From NCBI GenBank assembly GCA_023052935.1, contig CM041298.1, positions 49,653,313-49,717,312 on the forward strand: 64,000 nt of DNA, in the 5' to 3' direction. Positions within the stretch are counted from its first letter, which is position 1, and every line of letters begins with the position of its first letter. This document shows, piece by piece, positions 22,919-34,078 of this stretch. A program made the translations under genes and the position numbers. The stretch is from Piezodorus guildinii (Eukaryota; Arthropoda; Insecta; Hemiptera; Pentatomidae). The notes below the pieces were generated by a model. It was not told the origin of the DNA. It worked only from the letters and a program-made list of their open reading frames with translations, and ran no database searches.

Positions 22919-23620
22919 TATATAGTAAGGAGAAGTATTGCGATCGTGAAAATTTTTTAATTCCAGTTTTCAACGAAAATACACGTTTTAGGGTCCCCTG
23001 AGTCCAAATAACTAAGTTTCGCAAAAAGGTCTGTACGTATGTGGTAAGCATAGCACGACAACGTGAAGTCGCAAGAAACTGAAATTTCATATTTAAGACA
23101 AATATACGTCCTAGATGCTCCAGCAACTTTCTAATCAAAATCAGCTGACCGGAAGATCTACTTTATACCATTTTTCACCTTTTTACGATATTTTCAAAAA
23201 CACCTAACGATTTTGATTAAACTCACTATATCGATGTAAAATTTAATGAGCCTTAATATGATATAAGTTTCGTTTTGATTCAAAAAGTCTGACAGGGATT
23301 TGATGGCGTACTTTTGTATTTTCTTCCTCTAAAGTACTATTAATTTTGTACATCCTAAAAGATTAACCATATCATTTTATCGGCATTGACAAATAACGGC
23401 TTTATATAAAAGTTGAACGAATTTGATGACCAACTAATGGAAAAAAATCATAAAAAAGTTGTTTGATGTAATTTTCGTTTTTTATATATTAAGAACACTA
23501 ACATAGACGTATAATATACCGTTGGAATATTATATCCGTTTTAGAAAAAAACATTACCTTATACAGAAAGTTGTAAAAAGTAATTCTGTGACAAACATAG
23601 CATACATTTATTATTGATTA
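22919..23620 (-). repeat. Family A, inverted, 3' two-thirds
   Basis: On the minus strand it runs from near 'tccaacggtat' (about 23518) to the terminal 'ttactatatatt'. The 3' end abuts the preceding copy, so the junction reads as a palindrome around GTAAGTGAAAGTAATATATAG. An 80-codon minus-strand frame (22896-23138) is open in this copy. Confidence 0.8.
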
Positions 23621-23631
23621 TTGTAAGTATT

Positions 23632-23937
23632 TGAGAAATCATAAAAAGGTTTCAAAATGCATAGTATAAAGTAGCTCTTCTAGTAAGCTCATTTTGATGA
23701 AAAAGGTTTTGTAACGTCTCGGACCTATAGTTGTCTTAAATATGAAATTTCAGTTTCATTGGACTTACCGTTTCCGCCCGGGAGTAACGCACACACACAC
23801 ACAAAAACACAGACCTTATGCGGGACTTGGTTATTTGGACTCAGGTCACCCTAAAATGTGTATTTCCATTGAAAACAGGAATTCAAAAATGTTCACGATC
23901 GAAATACTTCTCCTTACTATATATAGTAAGTGAAAGA
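23632..23937 (+). repeat. Family A, 3' third (second duplicate)
   Basis: It matches 22618-22918 almost base for base, with small differences in the CA tract. It belongs to the ~1 kb tandem duplication described separately. Confidence 0.85.
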
Positions 23938-24650
23938 AATATATAGTAAGGAGAAGTATTGCGATCGTGAAAATTTTTTAATTCCAGTTTTCAACGAAAA
24001 TACACGTTTTAGGGTCCTCTAAGTCCAAATAACTAAGTTTCGCAAAAAGGTCTGTACGTATGTGGTAAGCATAGCACGACAACGTGAAGTCGCAAGAAAC
24101 TGAAATTTCATATTTAAGACAAATATACGTCCTAGATGCTCCAGCAACTTTCTAATCAAAATCAGCTGACCGGAAGATCTACTTTATACCATTTTTCACC
24201 TTTTTACGATATTTTCAAAAACACCTAACGATTTTGATTAAACTCACTATATCGATGTAAAATTTAATGAGCCTTAATATGATATAAGTTTCGTTTTGAT
24301 TCAAAAAGTCTGACAGGGATTTGATGGCGTACTTTTGTATTTTCTTCCTCTAAAGTACTATTAATTTTGTACATCCTAAAAGATTAACCATATCATTTTA
24401 TCGGCATTGACAAATAACGGCTTTATATAAAAGTTGAACGAATTTGATGACCAACTAAAGGAAAAAAACAACAAAAATGTTTTTTGATGTAATTTTCGTT
24501 TTTTATATATTAAGAACACTAATATAGACGTATAATATTCCGTTGGAATATTATATCCGTTTTAGAAAAAAAACATTATCTTATACAGAAAGTTGTAAAA
24601 AGTAATGTTAAGTGACAAACATAGCATAAATTTATTACTGATTATTGTAC
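23938..24650 (-). repeat. Family A, inverted (second duplicate)
   Basis: It is nearly identical to 22919-23628 over its whole length, including the shared 'ggaaaaaa..aacaaaaatgttttttgatgtaatttt'-type region. Together with 23632-23937 it repeats the head-to-head pair. Confidence 0.85.
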
Positions 24651-24789
24651 GTAACGATTTAATATATTTATATTATTTAATCTATATCATACGTTTTAAA
24701 CAATACTGAATACAATTTTTATTTAAATCAACTTAACACTGTTTTCATAACCTTCAAGTTTACGAAATAATTCTTAAATTTATTTTATA

Positions 24790-25060
24790 CGATGCTACAG
24801 AGTCCTAAATTTTGTCTATCCAGGTTTTATTAGGATAGGGATCTTCAACGAATACCTGATATCGCACAGGCTCGGGACCACCTATTAACGTCCCCTCCGG
24901 AGGACGGCATAACTAAGGAATTTTTACTCCCATTAAAAGATCCTAGGGCCACCTGTGGGTTTGAACCCATGACCTTTGGCATGTGAGGCTGTTATGCTAG
25001 CCACGCTGCTACCGGTGATCGTCTGATTAGCCATAGCAGCATAAAGCGACGTTAAACAAA
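24790..25060 (-). mobile_element. SINE family 1, chimeric with an inverted tail
   Basis: 24790-25018 is a minus-strand SINE ('gatgctacagagtcctaaattttg' to 'ggctgttatgctagcc'). At 25018 it switches to the plus-strand 3' end of the same family ('gtctgattagccatagcagcataaag', 'gttaaacaaagaagcaaac'). The whole is flanked by a ~35-bp direct repeat, 'gaaataattcttaaatttatttta' (about 24763 and 25110). This looks like template switching or an inserted inverted fragment. Confidence 0.7.
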
Positions 25061-25141
25061 GAAGCAAACAAATTTATTTTACAACTTTATTAATAAACTT
25101 TAAGTTTATGAAATAATTCTTAAATTTATTTTAACAGCCGA

Positions 25142-25180
25142 GGTATTGAAAGACGTGTGTTGCCCGCGCCAGATTTTTTT
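25142..25180 (-). repeat. Family A, terminal 5' fragment
   Basis: The reverse complement reads TCTGGCGCGGGCAACACACG, the family A 5' end. Only about 35 bp remain. Confidence 0.6.
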
Positions 25181-25929
25181 AATATTTTCATTAATCTTAC
25201 CAATATGAATTCAATATTCATAGTTAAGCAGGACAACGCCTGTCGGGCCAGCTAGTATTCAGTACAGATTATAACCATAAGGGAGAAATAGGACGTCATT
25301 TGTCTTGGACAACTATCTACACTTTTCACAAAAATATTAAGATAAACATTAGCTTTTAGAAGAGTGGATTTAACCCCCTTAAAAAAATGTTGAAGACTTG
25401 GTTTCTAAAGAAGAATGCTACGTAATTTTTTTTTTGATGTGATTAATAAATAAATAATGCATCAAGCGTTTGAAAAAACTATCTACGAATCAATACATTG
25501 TTTACGAAGAACTAATTATACGATAGTGAAGATAAGAGGTTGTGATACGTTTTTGTATCGCGTGTCAACTTCTCATTCAACATCACCCAGTTGCCTGATT
25601 CACAACATTAACCAACTCTATTTAATCTGAATTTCGCAGATTAATTTTTTGTTCCTCGGATAAGAAGTTAATTATAGGGTGTTAATTAGAATATATACTG
25701 TTTCAGAGGAGATGTAATTAAAATCGATTTAAACTTGACTGAATGATTGAATGGTATCGATTTCCTTCGGGGTTAGTAACTTAGTGACTAAACAATTCTT
25801 TTTATGAACTGTTAAATAAATCATTGGTTCAGAATAAATCAATAGAACGAAGATAGTTTTCAGAATGAACTAGGTATTGGAAATAAAATAATCCTTTTTT
25901 TTTTTGCGCTAAAAAAAAATAAATAAAAT
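25181..25929. other. AT-rich intergenic DNA, no gene
   Basis: No transposon ends, tRNA boxes or coding frames were recognised. Confidence 0.5.
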
Positions 25930-27350
25930 GGGCTCACTACATAAAGAAAAATTGTTCCTAGGCTAATTGCAGTGCAATGAGGTGATCAGGCCTTAATCAC
26001 GCTCAGCCGCTAGGATATTTGCCAATTTTTTTGGGTACCCACTTTATAGAGGCTGGGTCTGTTCCAGGAGGATCTCCATACCCTAGGGTCGCCACCGAAC
26101 TGAATTAATAATAATAATAATAATACCCGCAGGTTCGATGCCGATACCAATAAATTCTGTCAACACAAACTCGTCCAATGTTCGCCGTTCAAGCCCAAGC
26201 CCCTGAGATAAGCCTTAACGCAATCCTCCAATCGACGCTTCGGCCTACCTTTCGAACGTAACCAGTCGGATAAGCGAATACCAACTTTCTCGGAATCCGC
26301 TCCTCATCGAGCCCAACAACTTTACTCGCCCATTTGAGTCTCCGCGATGTTATCCACTCAATTATATTCACAGGGTACAAGTTCCGCAATTCCGCGTTGT
26401 GCAACCATCTAAACTCCCCAGTGGCCTCATCTCTCTTCGGACCAAATATTTTACGCAGTATCTTATTTTCGAAAACCTTAAGCCTTTGTTCATCCTTCAA
26501 AGTAAGCGGCCACGTTTCACATCCGTTAAGAACCGTCGGAAGAATAATAGTTTTATAAATTCTAACATTTAAGTTTTTAGATAGAAGCCGCGAACTAAGT
26601 AACTTAGCAACTGAATAATAACACGTATTTCCCACCTTTAATCGGACTTTATTTCTTCCTGGATTTCAGTTTTTCTTGTTATCATTGAACCTAAATACTT
26701 GAATTTCTCTACGTGTTCAAAATTATGCCCAGATATATAAATATCACCAAGATCGCCACCGTTTCTGCTACTAATCATATATTTCGTCTTATCGGTATTT
26801 AATTCGAGTCATACTTATTTACCGGTTTCTATTAACACACTCGTATTTAGTTGTATGGTTTCCGTGTCTTCACCTAGCAGTACCAAATCATCGGCATACC
26901 CTAAAACCGTAATCCTGTCACCCATATTTAAACTTTTCTCGGTACACATCACCTTTTCTATGATATATTCTAAAGCTATATTAAATAACACAAGTGAAAG
27001 GGAGTCACCCTGTTTCAAACCCGATCGCACCTCAAATCTCTTGGAGTAATTATGACCGATTCTAACTTTATTGAATGTTTCCTACAAACACATTTCTACA
27101 AGGTTTACTAACTTTCTAGGCATTCCCTGCTCAATCATGATGTTATATAACTTCTGACGGTCTATTGAATCATAAGCCTTTTTAAAATCGATATAAAGTT
27201 GATGGACTACACCGTTGTACTCCATGGACTACACCGTTGTACTCCGGAACTGAATTAACAGAATAAATAATATGCTGTCAATGCGGAGATTCGAACCCAG
27301 GACCGGGCGAACTATAGACTAGTGCTCTACACCACGCGGCTCCCCTAAAA
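25930..27350 (-). mobile_element. tRNA-headed SINE (third family) split by a LINE
   Basis: On the minus strand the head at 27350-27275 is tRNA-like, with GTGGTGTAGAGCA and a B box GGGTTCGAATCTCC. The tail part is 26108-25930 ('ttcggtggcgaccctagggtatgg', 'gtgggtaccc', 'gcggctgagcgtg'). A LINE occupies 26109-27246, with the 12-bp duplication GAACTGAATTAA on both sides (26097-26108 and 27247-27258). Removing the LINE would make the SINE continuous. Confidence 0.7.
26109..27246 (-). mobile_element. LINE fragment with reverse transcriptase, 5'-truncated
   Basis: Minus-strand frames show reverse transcriptase pieces: GLKQGDSLS, then LGYADDLVLLG (catalytic YADD) near 26900, and a C-terminal part with NGCETWPLTLKDEQRLKVFE, KILRKIFGPK and LHNAELRNLY (26189-26635). 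The 3' tail is an (AAT)n run at 26107-26123, typical of LINEs ending in short repeats. The 5' end carries a doubled 22-bp block (27194-27237). Frameshifts and stops make it inactive. The same family occurs at 36988 and 38622. The clade is uncertain. Confidence 0.8.
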
Positions 27351-28489
27351 AATATAACTAAAGAGTAAATAAATAAATTTATAAGCTTTAAAGCAAGCAA
27401 TAACCTGTCTTCGAAGCCCCGAGTACTTAAACCTCGGTTAGGCCATCGATCAAGGTTCTTTAACGATTAATTCAATAGCTTTTCCGACGCCATTACATAC
27501 CTTTTACATTCACTACGATGATGTTAGTTTCTATTGACCGGGCGTAAGTCTCACAATTTAGAGTTTTGTTGTCGTTTTAATTTTCCTGAAGATTTAACTT
27601 CTTCGGCGCCATTTTAACTATTATTTTAGAAAATCTCAAGTAGTTTGTAATAATCTTAATATAGGCGATCACATTATTCATATTTTGTAGTAGGAAGTAA
27701 AATAGAATAACAAATTCTACCTTTTAGAGATCTGAAGTTTAGTACATGAATAAAACTGCGTGAAATATCTGTAAAATTTAATAAATATCGCATGATAGTA
27801 AATTTTGCAAATCTGACGAATTTAAATCGTGCCACACTAAAACGATGGAAGCCTTTCGATATGTTGTATAACAAATATATATAATACATAAAGTCAATAA
27901 GTTAAAACAGATTTCGTTCTTGTGAGGCGTAATGAACTTAAAAACACGACCACGTAGAAATGAGATATATAGATAGAAGCACTGGATTCTCAGAACTTAG
28001 CTAACTTTTAGAGTGCCCTTGAATACAGAAATTTCGTTGCAGAAGTCGTGGAGTGGGTTCGGAAATATTTTTAATCGAAAAGTTTCAATGAGGAAAGAGA
28101 AATATTGAAGAGTGCTTAGATAATTCAGTCTTAGAGTATCTGTTGTGGTGTAAGGAGCTTTGCCGTTTATCTCGTGACATCTGTTATACTTCCGTAGAAC
28201 AATTGTACTTAACAACCTCACATAGTGACTATCCTCAATAGGTAACTAACTATACAGTGTATTATAGTTAATAAAAATTAACTTATTACTAAAGTTATAA
28301 ATACTATAAGGAAATTAAAACTTCATAGAGTCAGTTTCATTGAGTGGTAGTGGGGACAGTTTGTTTACGGAGTCTAATCCTATCGTTATTCCTATAAACA
28401 CGCGATACAGTTTCGTATTATTGCCACTATTTTTGTTTTTGTTATTTTCTACTTCAGTATTATTTAAATAATTACAAGGAAAAAACGGC
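27351..28489. other. Intergenic DNA, possibly the 5' UTR of the next LINE at its right end
   Basis: No element recognised from 27351 to about 28300. From about 28320 the sequence becomes less AT-rich ('gtggtagtggggacagtttg') and may be the LINE 5' UTR, but the boundary cannot be fixed. Confidence 0.4.
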
Positions 28490-28493
28490 TAAT

Positions 28494-29115
28494 TGCAAAT
28501 TATGGTGTAAATCTTTCGGAAGAGACGAAAAAGCAAAAGTGATCTGCACAGTTTGTCAAAATATTTATCACACAAAATGTATAAAACTCGAAATAACCGA
28601 CCCAGAGGCGTATAAAAAGTGGATATGCCTCGATTGTGAATCGACTTCGCGATTAACGCCATCCAACGAGCCTGCTACGATGATCAACCTGTTAATGGCG
28701 CTCACCGAGGAGGTTAAAGAGATGAAGGCTCGGCTTCGAGGTATCGATGAGTTAAAAGATATCAAACAAACCCTCGAAAAACAGTCCGAACTCTCCTTTG
28801 AAAATATGGAGAGGCTTCAAAAAAAAGAAAACCTACTTGAAGAGCAAAAAAACCAAGTAGAGAGGTTAACTTTAGAAAATAATTCGTTAAAAGAAAAAAT
28901 TTTCGTTTTGGAAAACCGCCTTAATACCTCAGAACAAAACCAATTAAAAAACACAATCGAAATTAGAGGGATCCCGGAAAAGCCGGGCGAGACCGTCACT
29001 GCCACCATAGTCGGCGTCGGCGCAGCACTGGGCGTGAAGCTGGGCCCGGAAGATCTGGACCACGCTGTACGCCTCAGACCCAAGGAAGCGGGAGCCGCGG
29101 GGACCATCATCGCGC
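28494..29115 (+). pseudogene. LINE ORF1 protein with PHD finger and coiled coil, 3'-truncated
   Basis: The frame opens upstream of its first Met. Cysteine pairs CKLWC (28494), CTVC, HTKC and CLDC (about 28635) form a Cys4-His-Cys3 PHD-like finger. A Lys/Glu/Leu-rich stretch of about 80 residues (EKQSELSFENMERLQKKENL) is a likely coiled coil. Then IEIRGIPEKPGE and the acidic/basic 'DAVRLRPK'-type block match LINE ORF1 nucleic-acid chaperone domains. The codons after about 29115 belong to ORF2 in another frame, so the C-terminus is lost. Its role would be binding LINE RNA. Confidence 0.75.
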
Positions 29116-29118
29116 GGT

Positions 29119-31164
29119 TTGTCCATATATTCCTTTCATTCCATCGATCCTATGGTTTCCTCTCTTACCTCAAACCTGAAAACTGTACTAGATACGCATG
29201 CTCCCCTACAAACCCGAACCTTACGCCGTCCCACTGCTCCTTGGTTGATTCCCGAACTCAGAGATATGATGAAAAGAAGAGAAGCAGCGAGACGTAAATT
29301 TCGCCGTACTCGCTTTCCTGGTGACTATATGTGTTTTGAAGTTCTCCGTAATGAAACCCAAGAAGCAGTGAGGCGTGCTAAGTCCCTCCACATCCGTAGA
29401 GCCCTTTCCGATGCTCCAGATTCTAAATCAAAATGGAAAATACTCCGAAGATTATCCCTCCCAGACTCCAGTAGCCGCATTTCCATTCCTGTCACACCAG
29501 AGGATCTCAATAATCACTTCGTATCCCTATCTTCTGGCTAATCTTCCACTATCGATTTCGAACACCATACATTCAATCCAGAAAGTTTTTTCTTCTCTCA
29601 TGTTACATATGACGAATTAATAACAGCTATCCTTAAATCCCATACAAATGATTACGGACCAGACAACATTCCAGTAAAAGTAATAAAATCCTGTCTTCCA
29701 GTCATATTACCGATCCTATATCATATTTACAACTTTTCCTTAGAAAACTCCATTTTCCCTGTATCTTGGAAAACCGCCTTAGTTCGGCCACTAAATAAAA
29801 TTCCTAATCCATCCTTACCATCCGATTTCCGTCCCATTTCTCTACTTTCAAACCTTTCCAAACCATTGGAACGCATAGTTCAAAAACAATTATCAAATTT
29901 TCTGGAAGAACGTTCCCTTATTAACCCTCTCCAATCCGGCTTCCGACCAGGCTATTCAACACAATCTGCTCTCCTAAAAATAATCCACGACCTAGAATCG
30001 GCTATCGAACATCAAAAAATAACCATCCTGATCCTTCTAGACTTTTCCAAAGCATTTGATACATTTGACCACAAAATTCTTCTTACCAACCTAAAAAACC
30101 TCCCATTATCCAAAAGTGCTTTGAGCTGGTTTAAATCCTTCCTTTCCGACCGATCACAGTATGTGGTAGTTCCAGGCCAACCTCCATCCAAGACTTTGCC
30201 TCTATCCTGTGGTGTTCCTCAAGGTTCATCACTATCTCCCACCCTCTTTGCCATTTACGTCAATGATCTTCCCCATCATATATATCACTCCCAATACCAT
30301 ATGTATGCAGATGACATCCAAATTTACCTATCCTTTCCTCCTTCGGACCTATTACAAGCGACTGAAAAACTTCAAGAAGATCTGAACAGAATTAGTTATT
30401 GGGCAGCAGCCAACAAGCTTAAGTTAAATGCAGAGAAGACAAAAGCGATTGTAATAGGTTCCAATCCCCTCCTTAAAACCCTTCCTCCAATCCCAACACT
30501 GTTCCTCAATAAGAATCCAATACAGTTTCACCAAACCGTTAAAAACCTCGGAATCATCCTGGATCAAACTCTTTCCTGGAAAAACCATGTCTCTGAAATC
30601 TCTCGACGCACCATATCCACTTTAAAACTCCTAAATCACCTTCGCCACCTACTTCCATTCGAAACCCGTAGGCTTCTTGTTTGTTCCTTATCATTCCCCC
30701 ACTTTGACTACTGCTGTTCGGTGTATGGGGGTGTCTCTGGAGACCTCGAAGCAAAACTTAAACGATTATATAACTGCTTCATTCGCTTTATCTTTGGGAT
30801 ATCCAGGGACACTTCTGTTACCAGATTCTACGAAGAGTTGAAGTGGCTTTACCCTTCCTACCGTTGTAAATACTTCCTGGCAACCTTCCTCTTCCAAGTT
30901 TTCCAATCCCGCCGCCCATCGTACATCTCAGATATGTTATCATTCAAATCCTCCATTCATTCCCGTAACACTCGTTCACGGCCTTCAGACCTGTATATGG
31001 CACCTCATCGAACCGCAGCTTTCGACAGATCCTTCCTAATCCGCTCCTCTTTCGTATGGAACTCCATTCCTTCACATATTCGACATTCTGATACTCTTCA
31101 AACCTTCAAATCCCGTCTATTCGATCACTTCCTCTCTATTCAATTTTCAAAGAATACTAAATAG
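29119..31164 (+). pseudogene. LINE ORF2 reverse transcriptase, one internal stop
   Basis: A single frame from 29119 to TAG at 31164 is broken only by TAA at 29539-29541. The first 140 codons (LDTHAPLQTR, APWLIPELRDMMKRR) are the spacer between endonuclease and polymerase in CR1/Jockey elements. RT motifs follow: LSNLSKPLERI, LQSGFRPGYSTQSA, LDFSKAFDTFDH, GVPQGSSLSP (about 30212) and MYADDIQIY (30301) with the catalytic Asp pair. The tail has FVWNSIPSHIRHS. No endonuclease and no RNase H. It would make cDNA at the target site if intact. Confidence 0.9.
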
Positions 31165-31574
31165 ATTTGCCAATTCAATTTAAATTAGTTAAATAAAACA
31201 TATAGAAACAATTAATTAAATATAATATCTTACATTATGGTGCACTTATATATTTAACTTTATTATTTCATTAATTTTACATCAATACAGTAAAGCACTA
31301 TTAATTAAAATTTTATGTATATGCACATATCTTTCTGTTCTATCTTTTGTCTCGTTTTGTTATTAATTATTATTATTAGAAGCTACCTTTTAATTTATCA
31401 CTATTGTTCACTTTTTATTTTATTTTTATTCCTATTATTATTTGTTTGTTTCATGTTTGTACTCTAAGACACTAAAGTTCTTTTTGTATGTTTTGTAAAA
31501 TTATTCAAAAGGGACTTGTCCCAGAATAAATAAAGAATTTATTATTATTATTATTATTATTATATTCTAAACAT

Positions 31575-31800
31575 ACTGGGTCGTCCTCAAATCAATGCAG
31601 AATTTCGGTATAAAATAAATACTTAATTTGTTTTATTTAACCAAAATAGTCTCCACTACTATCAATTGACAACTTGTTAGCAACTTTTTCCAATCTCTCG
31701 GAATGAATTTTCTATCTTTAAAATTGATAATCCCCCAAAAATGCGTTCCCTAATTTCCTTTGCCTTATTAAATATTATGTCAAGTAATTGTGTTACAGAT

Positions 31801-31841
<41 letters not shown>

Positions 31842-32320
31842 ATAATCAATAGGCGAAATGTCCAGAGAGTAGGGTGGGTGTGGTAGAGTTTCATATTCAA
31901 GCTACAAGAGTGAATGAGATGTCATACGTGACTTTCCGATTGACTAAAGATGGCTTCATTATTGCCTATTTCTGATACATTTGATTGATTTGGTTATAAT
32001 ACGATTTGGCATTAATGTTTTCCCCACGATTAAAGAAGTTGTTGAGTATCAAACGAAATGAAGACCACTAAAAAATAACCATCACATATTTTTGATCTGT
32101 AGGGGGCTTTGGAAAATTTGGTGCTGCTTCACCTTTGTCAATCCACTGTCCAGAACGTTTACTGTAATAGAAAAAATCTACTTTTTGTTATAAAACATGT
32201 GGAAGGCTTCCATCGTTTTTTATGGGACAATTTAAACTCCTCAGATTTGCACGATTCACTATCATGCGACATTCATTAAATTTTACTATGTTTAAGAAAT
32301 GTTATGAGATTGTTTTCTTC
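31575..32320 (-). pseudogene. Mariner-type transposase relic, second lineage
   Basis: The left end, TACTGGGTCGTCCTCAAAT, looks like a mariner terminal repeat. On the minus strand a decayed transposase reads DKGEAAPNFPKPP, then KYVMVIFW (WWS-type core), GENINAKSYYNQINQMY and SLVNRKVTYDISF, close to the 'NGETINAEYY...LVNRK' region of mariners. The HDNARP and HPPYSPD boxes are degenerate. A 35-base A run (31805-31839) interrupts it. The lineage differs from the mariner at 16616. Confidence 0.65.
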
Positions 32321-32332
32321 ACAAGAAAAATC

Positions 32333-33372
32333 TGGTGCGGGCAACACACGACTTTCACTAACCTCGATTTTTAAAATCAATGAAGGAATTTTTAAATACA
32401 GTTAGAGATAAAAATACGTGAAACTATTAAGGAATTAATCAAATTAAATTTCTTGGGACTTGGTTATTTGGACTCAGAGGACCCTAAAACGTGTATTTCC
32501 TTTGAAAACTGGAATTCGAAAATTTTCACGATCGCAATACTTCCCCTCACTATATATAGTAAGTGAAAGTAATAGATTAAATTAAATTTCTATAGAAACA
32601 TGTGTTTCATTAAAAAATCTATTATATTATTATCTAAAATAATCAGTTAGTTTTATGTTCATTTCATCACTCTCTATTAACTCTTAAAAGCTTGTGTATG
32701 AGATGTTATTTTTTCTAAAATATTTAGCTTTCCAACGGTATATCATACATGTATATTACTGCTCTTATGTTCAAAAACGAAAAATTGCATTAAAAAAATA
32801 TTTTTTCTGTTTTCTCCTTTAGTTGGGTATCGAATTTATTCAATTTATATACTTATCTGTTTTTCATCAGCGTTAACAAGATAATCTAGTTATTAATATT
32901 GAATCTACAAAATTAAAGGTACTTTAGGGGAAGAAAATTTAAAATATCGGCATTTAAGCCCTGTCAGACCATTTTTATCCAAATAAAACCTACATGATAT
33001 TAAAGCCCATTACATTTTACATCGATATAGCGCGTTTAATCAAAATCATAGAGCAGTTTTTGAGAAAATCATAAAAAAGGTACAAAATGCATGGTATAAA
33101 GTGCCTCTTCTGATAAGCTCATTTTGATGAAAAAAGTTTTGTCACATCTCGGGCGTATAGTTGTCTTAAATATGAAATTTCAGTTTCATAGGACTTACCG
33201 TTTCAGCCCGGGAGTTACCAGACACACACACACACACACACAGATCTTTTTGCGGGACTTGGTTATTTGGACTCAGGGGACCCTAAAACGTGTATTTCCG
33301 TTGAAAACTGGAATTCGAAAATTTTCACGATCGCAATACTTCCCCTTACTATATATAGTAAGTGAAAGTAAA
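32333..33372 (+). repeat. Family A, full length with an internal self-fragment
   Basis: It begins TCTGGTGCGGGCAACACACG and ends CTATATATAGTAAGTGAAAG at about 33369. A 125-bp piece of the family's own 3' end is inserted at 32454-32578. An 86-codon frame (33124-33384) is open here and is similar to frames in other copies. CA microsatellite at about 33222-33242. Confidence 0.85.
32454..32578 (+). mobile_element. 5'-truncated family A 3' end with 13-bp duplication
   Basis: The insert runs from 'tgggacttggttatttgg' to 'agtaagtgaaagtaatagatt', exactly the family A 3' terminus. AAATTAAATTTCT flanks it (32441-32453 and 32579-32591). Truncation at the 5' side with a target duplication is the signature of target-primed reverse transcription. 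Confidence 0.75.
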
Positions 33373-33398
33373 AATTGGGTCTAGAATTAAATATTCTA

Positions 33399-33530
33399 TT
33401 GTTAGATTATTTAATCTTAACACATTTTTCCATCGAAACTTAATGAGATTGTTTTACCTTTTTCTATCTCTAACTTTATTAAAACCATCTTTAAATGATT
33501 TTAAAAATGAAGGTAAGTGAAAGTCTGGTT
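33399..33530 (-). repeat. Family A, inverted 5' region
   Basis: The reverse complement gives ACTTTCACTTACCTTC, then 'aaatcatttaaagatgg' and 'gttagagatagaaaaagg'. A plus-strand counterpart ('gttagagatggaaaaagg...gatggaaacatgtgtt') lies at 34079-34150, making an inverted pair around 33533-34078. Confidence 0.7.
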
Positions 33531-34078
33531 CGATGAGGTACTCAACTATGCACCTGGCTCCTGGACTACAAGGACTCATCCTGCAACGACACCCTGCCTG
33601 CTGAGTAGATCCGTTCGATGATCGACTGTTTAGATGATGATGGAATCCTGGCAGATGTTTACCTAGCAAGATCCACCCCCTGATTGACTCGCCAGATAGC
33701 GGGTTCAACGACCACATAGCGGCGAACGGAGCTAACAAGTGCCCGTTGGCTGATGGACCAGGCTAGAGCCGAAAGGTGGGCGTGCTCTGCTACCCCCAAC
33801 AATGCCTTTGTCCTCTGGCTCCTATTCACTTCCTTATTCTTCTTGCATCACCCCTCGGCATCAGTTACCGCCGGAACAGCCTCTGTACCTCCCAGCAAAG
33901 AGGTACAACGTACACCTCCTGTAAACTAACCGCTTGTTGACTAGAGTTCCGGCTTTTGTAGCTCGTGTATCGAAGGGTAGGTCACTGCTTTTTGATATGT
34001 TTGCCCTTCCAGGAATATTGCGGTTTTTGGTTTATTATTTTCAATAATGAAACAGTAAAGCCATATGGTTCATCATTA
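33531..34078. other. GC-richer unknown segment between inverted family A arms
   Basis: It is markedly less AT-rich than its surroundings and unique in this window. A 94-codon minus-strand frame (33454-33738) overlaps it but shows no domain I recognise and no splice consensus at its ends. It could be captured host sequence or an unknown element. Confidence 0.35.

Larger units (their letters stand above)
22616..24651. repeat. Direct tandem duplication, unit about 1.02 kb
   Basis: Landmarks recur at a constant spacing of about 1022-1024 bases: 'gaccttatgcgggac' at 22790 and 23812, 'gattattgta' at 23619 and 24643. Each unit holds one plus-strand and one minus-strand family A 3' part. The two units differ at only a small share of positions, so this is recent. 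Confidence 0.85.
28490..31565 (+). mobile_element. CR1-like LINE, endonuclease region deleted
   Basis: The order is a PHD-finger ORF1 (28494-29115), a reverse transcriptase ORF2 (29119-31164), then a 3' UTR ending 'cccagaataaataaagaattt' and a (TTA)n tail at 31542-31564. The apurinic endonuclease domain expected at the start of ORF2 is absent; ORF1 runs straight into the pre-RT region. PHD fingers in ORF1 are reported for CR1-like elements. The ORF2 frame is long and has one stop, so the copy is fairly young but defective. Confidence 0.85.
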
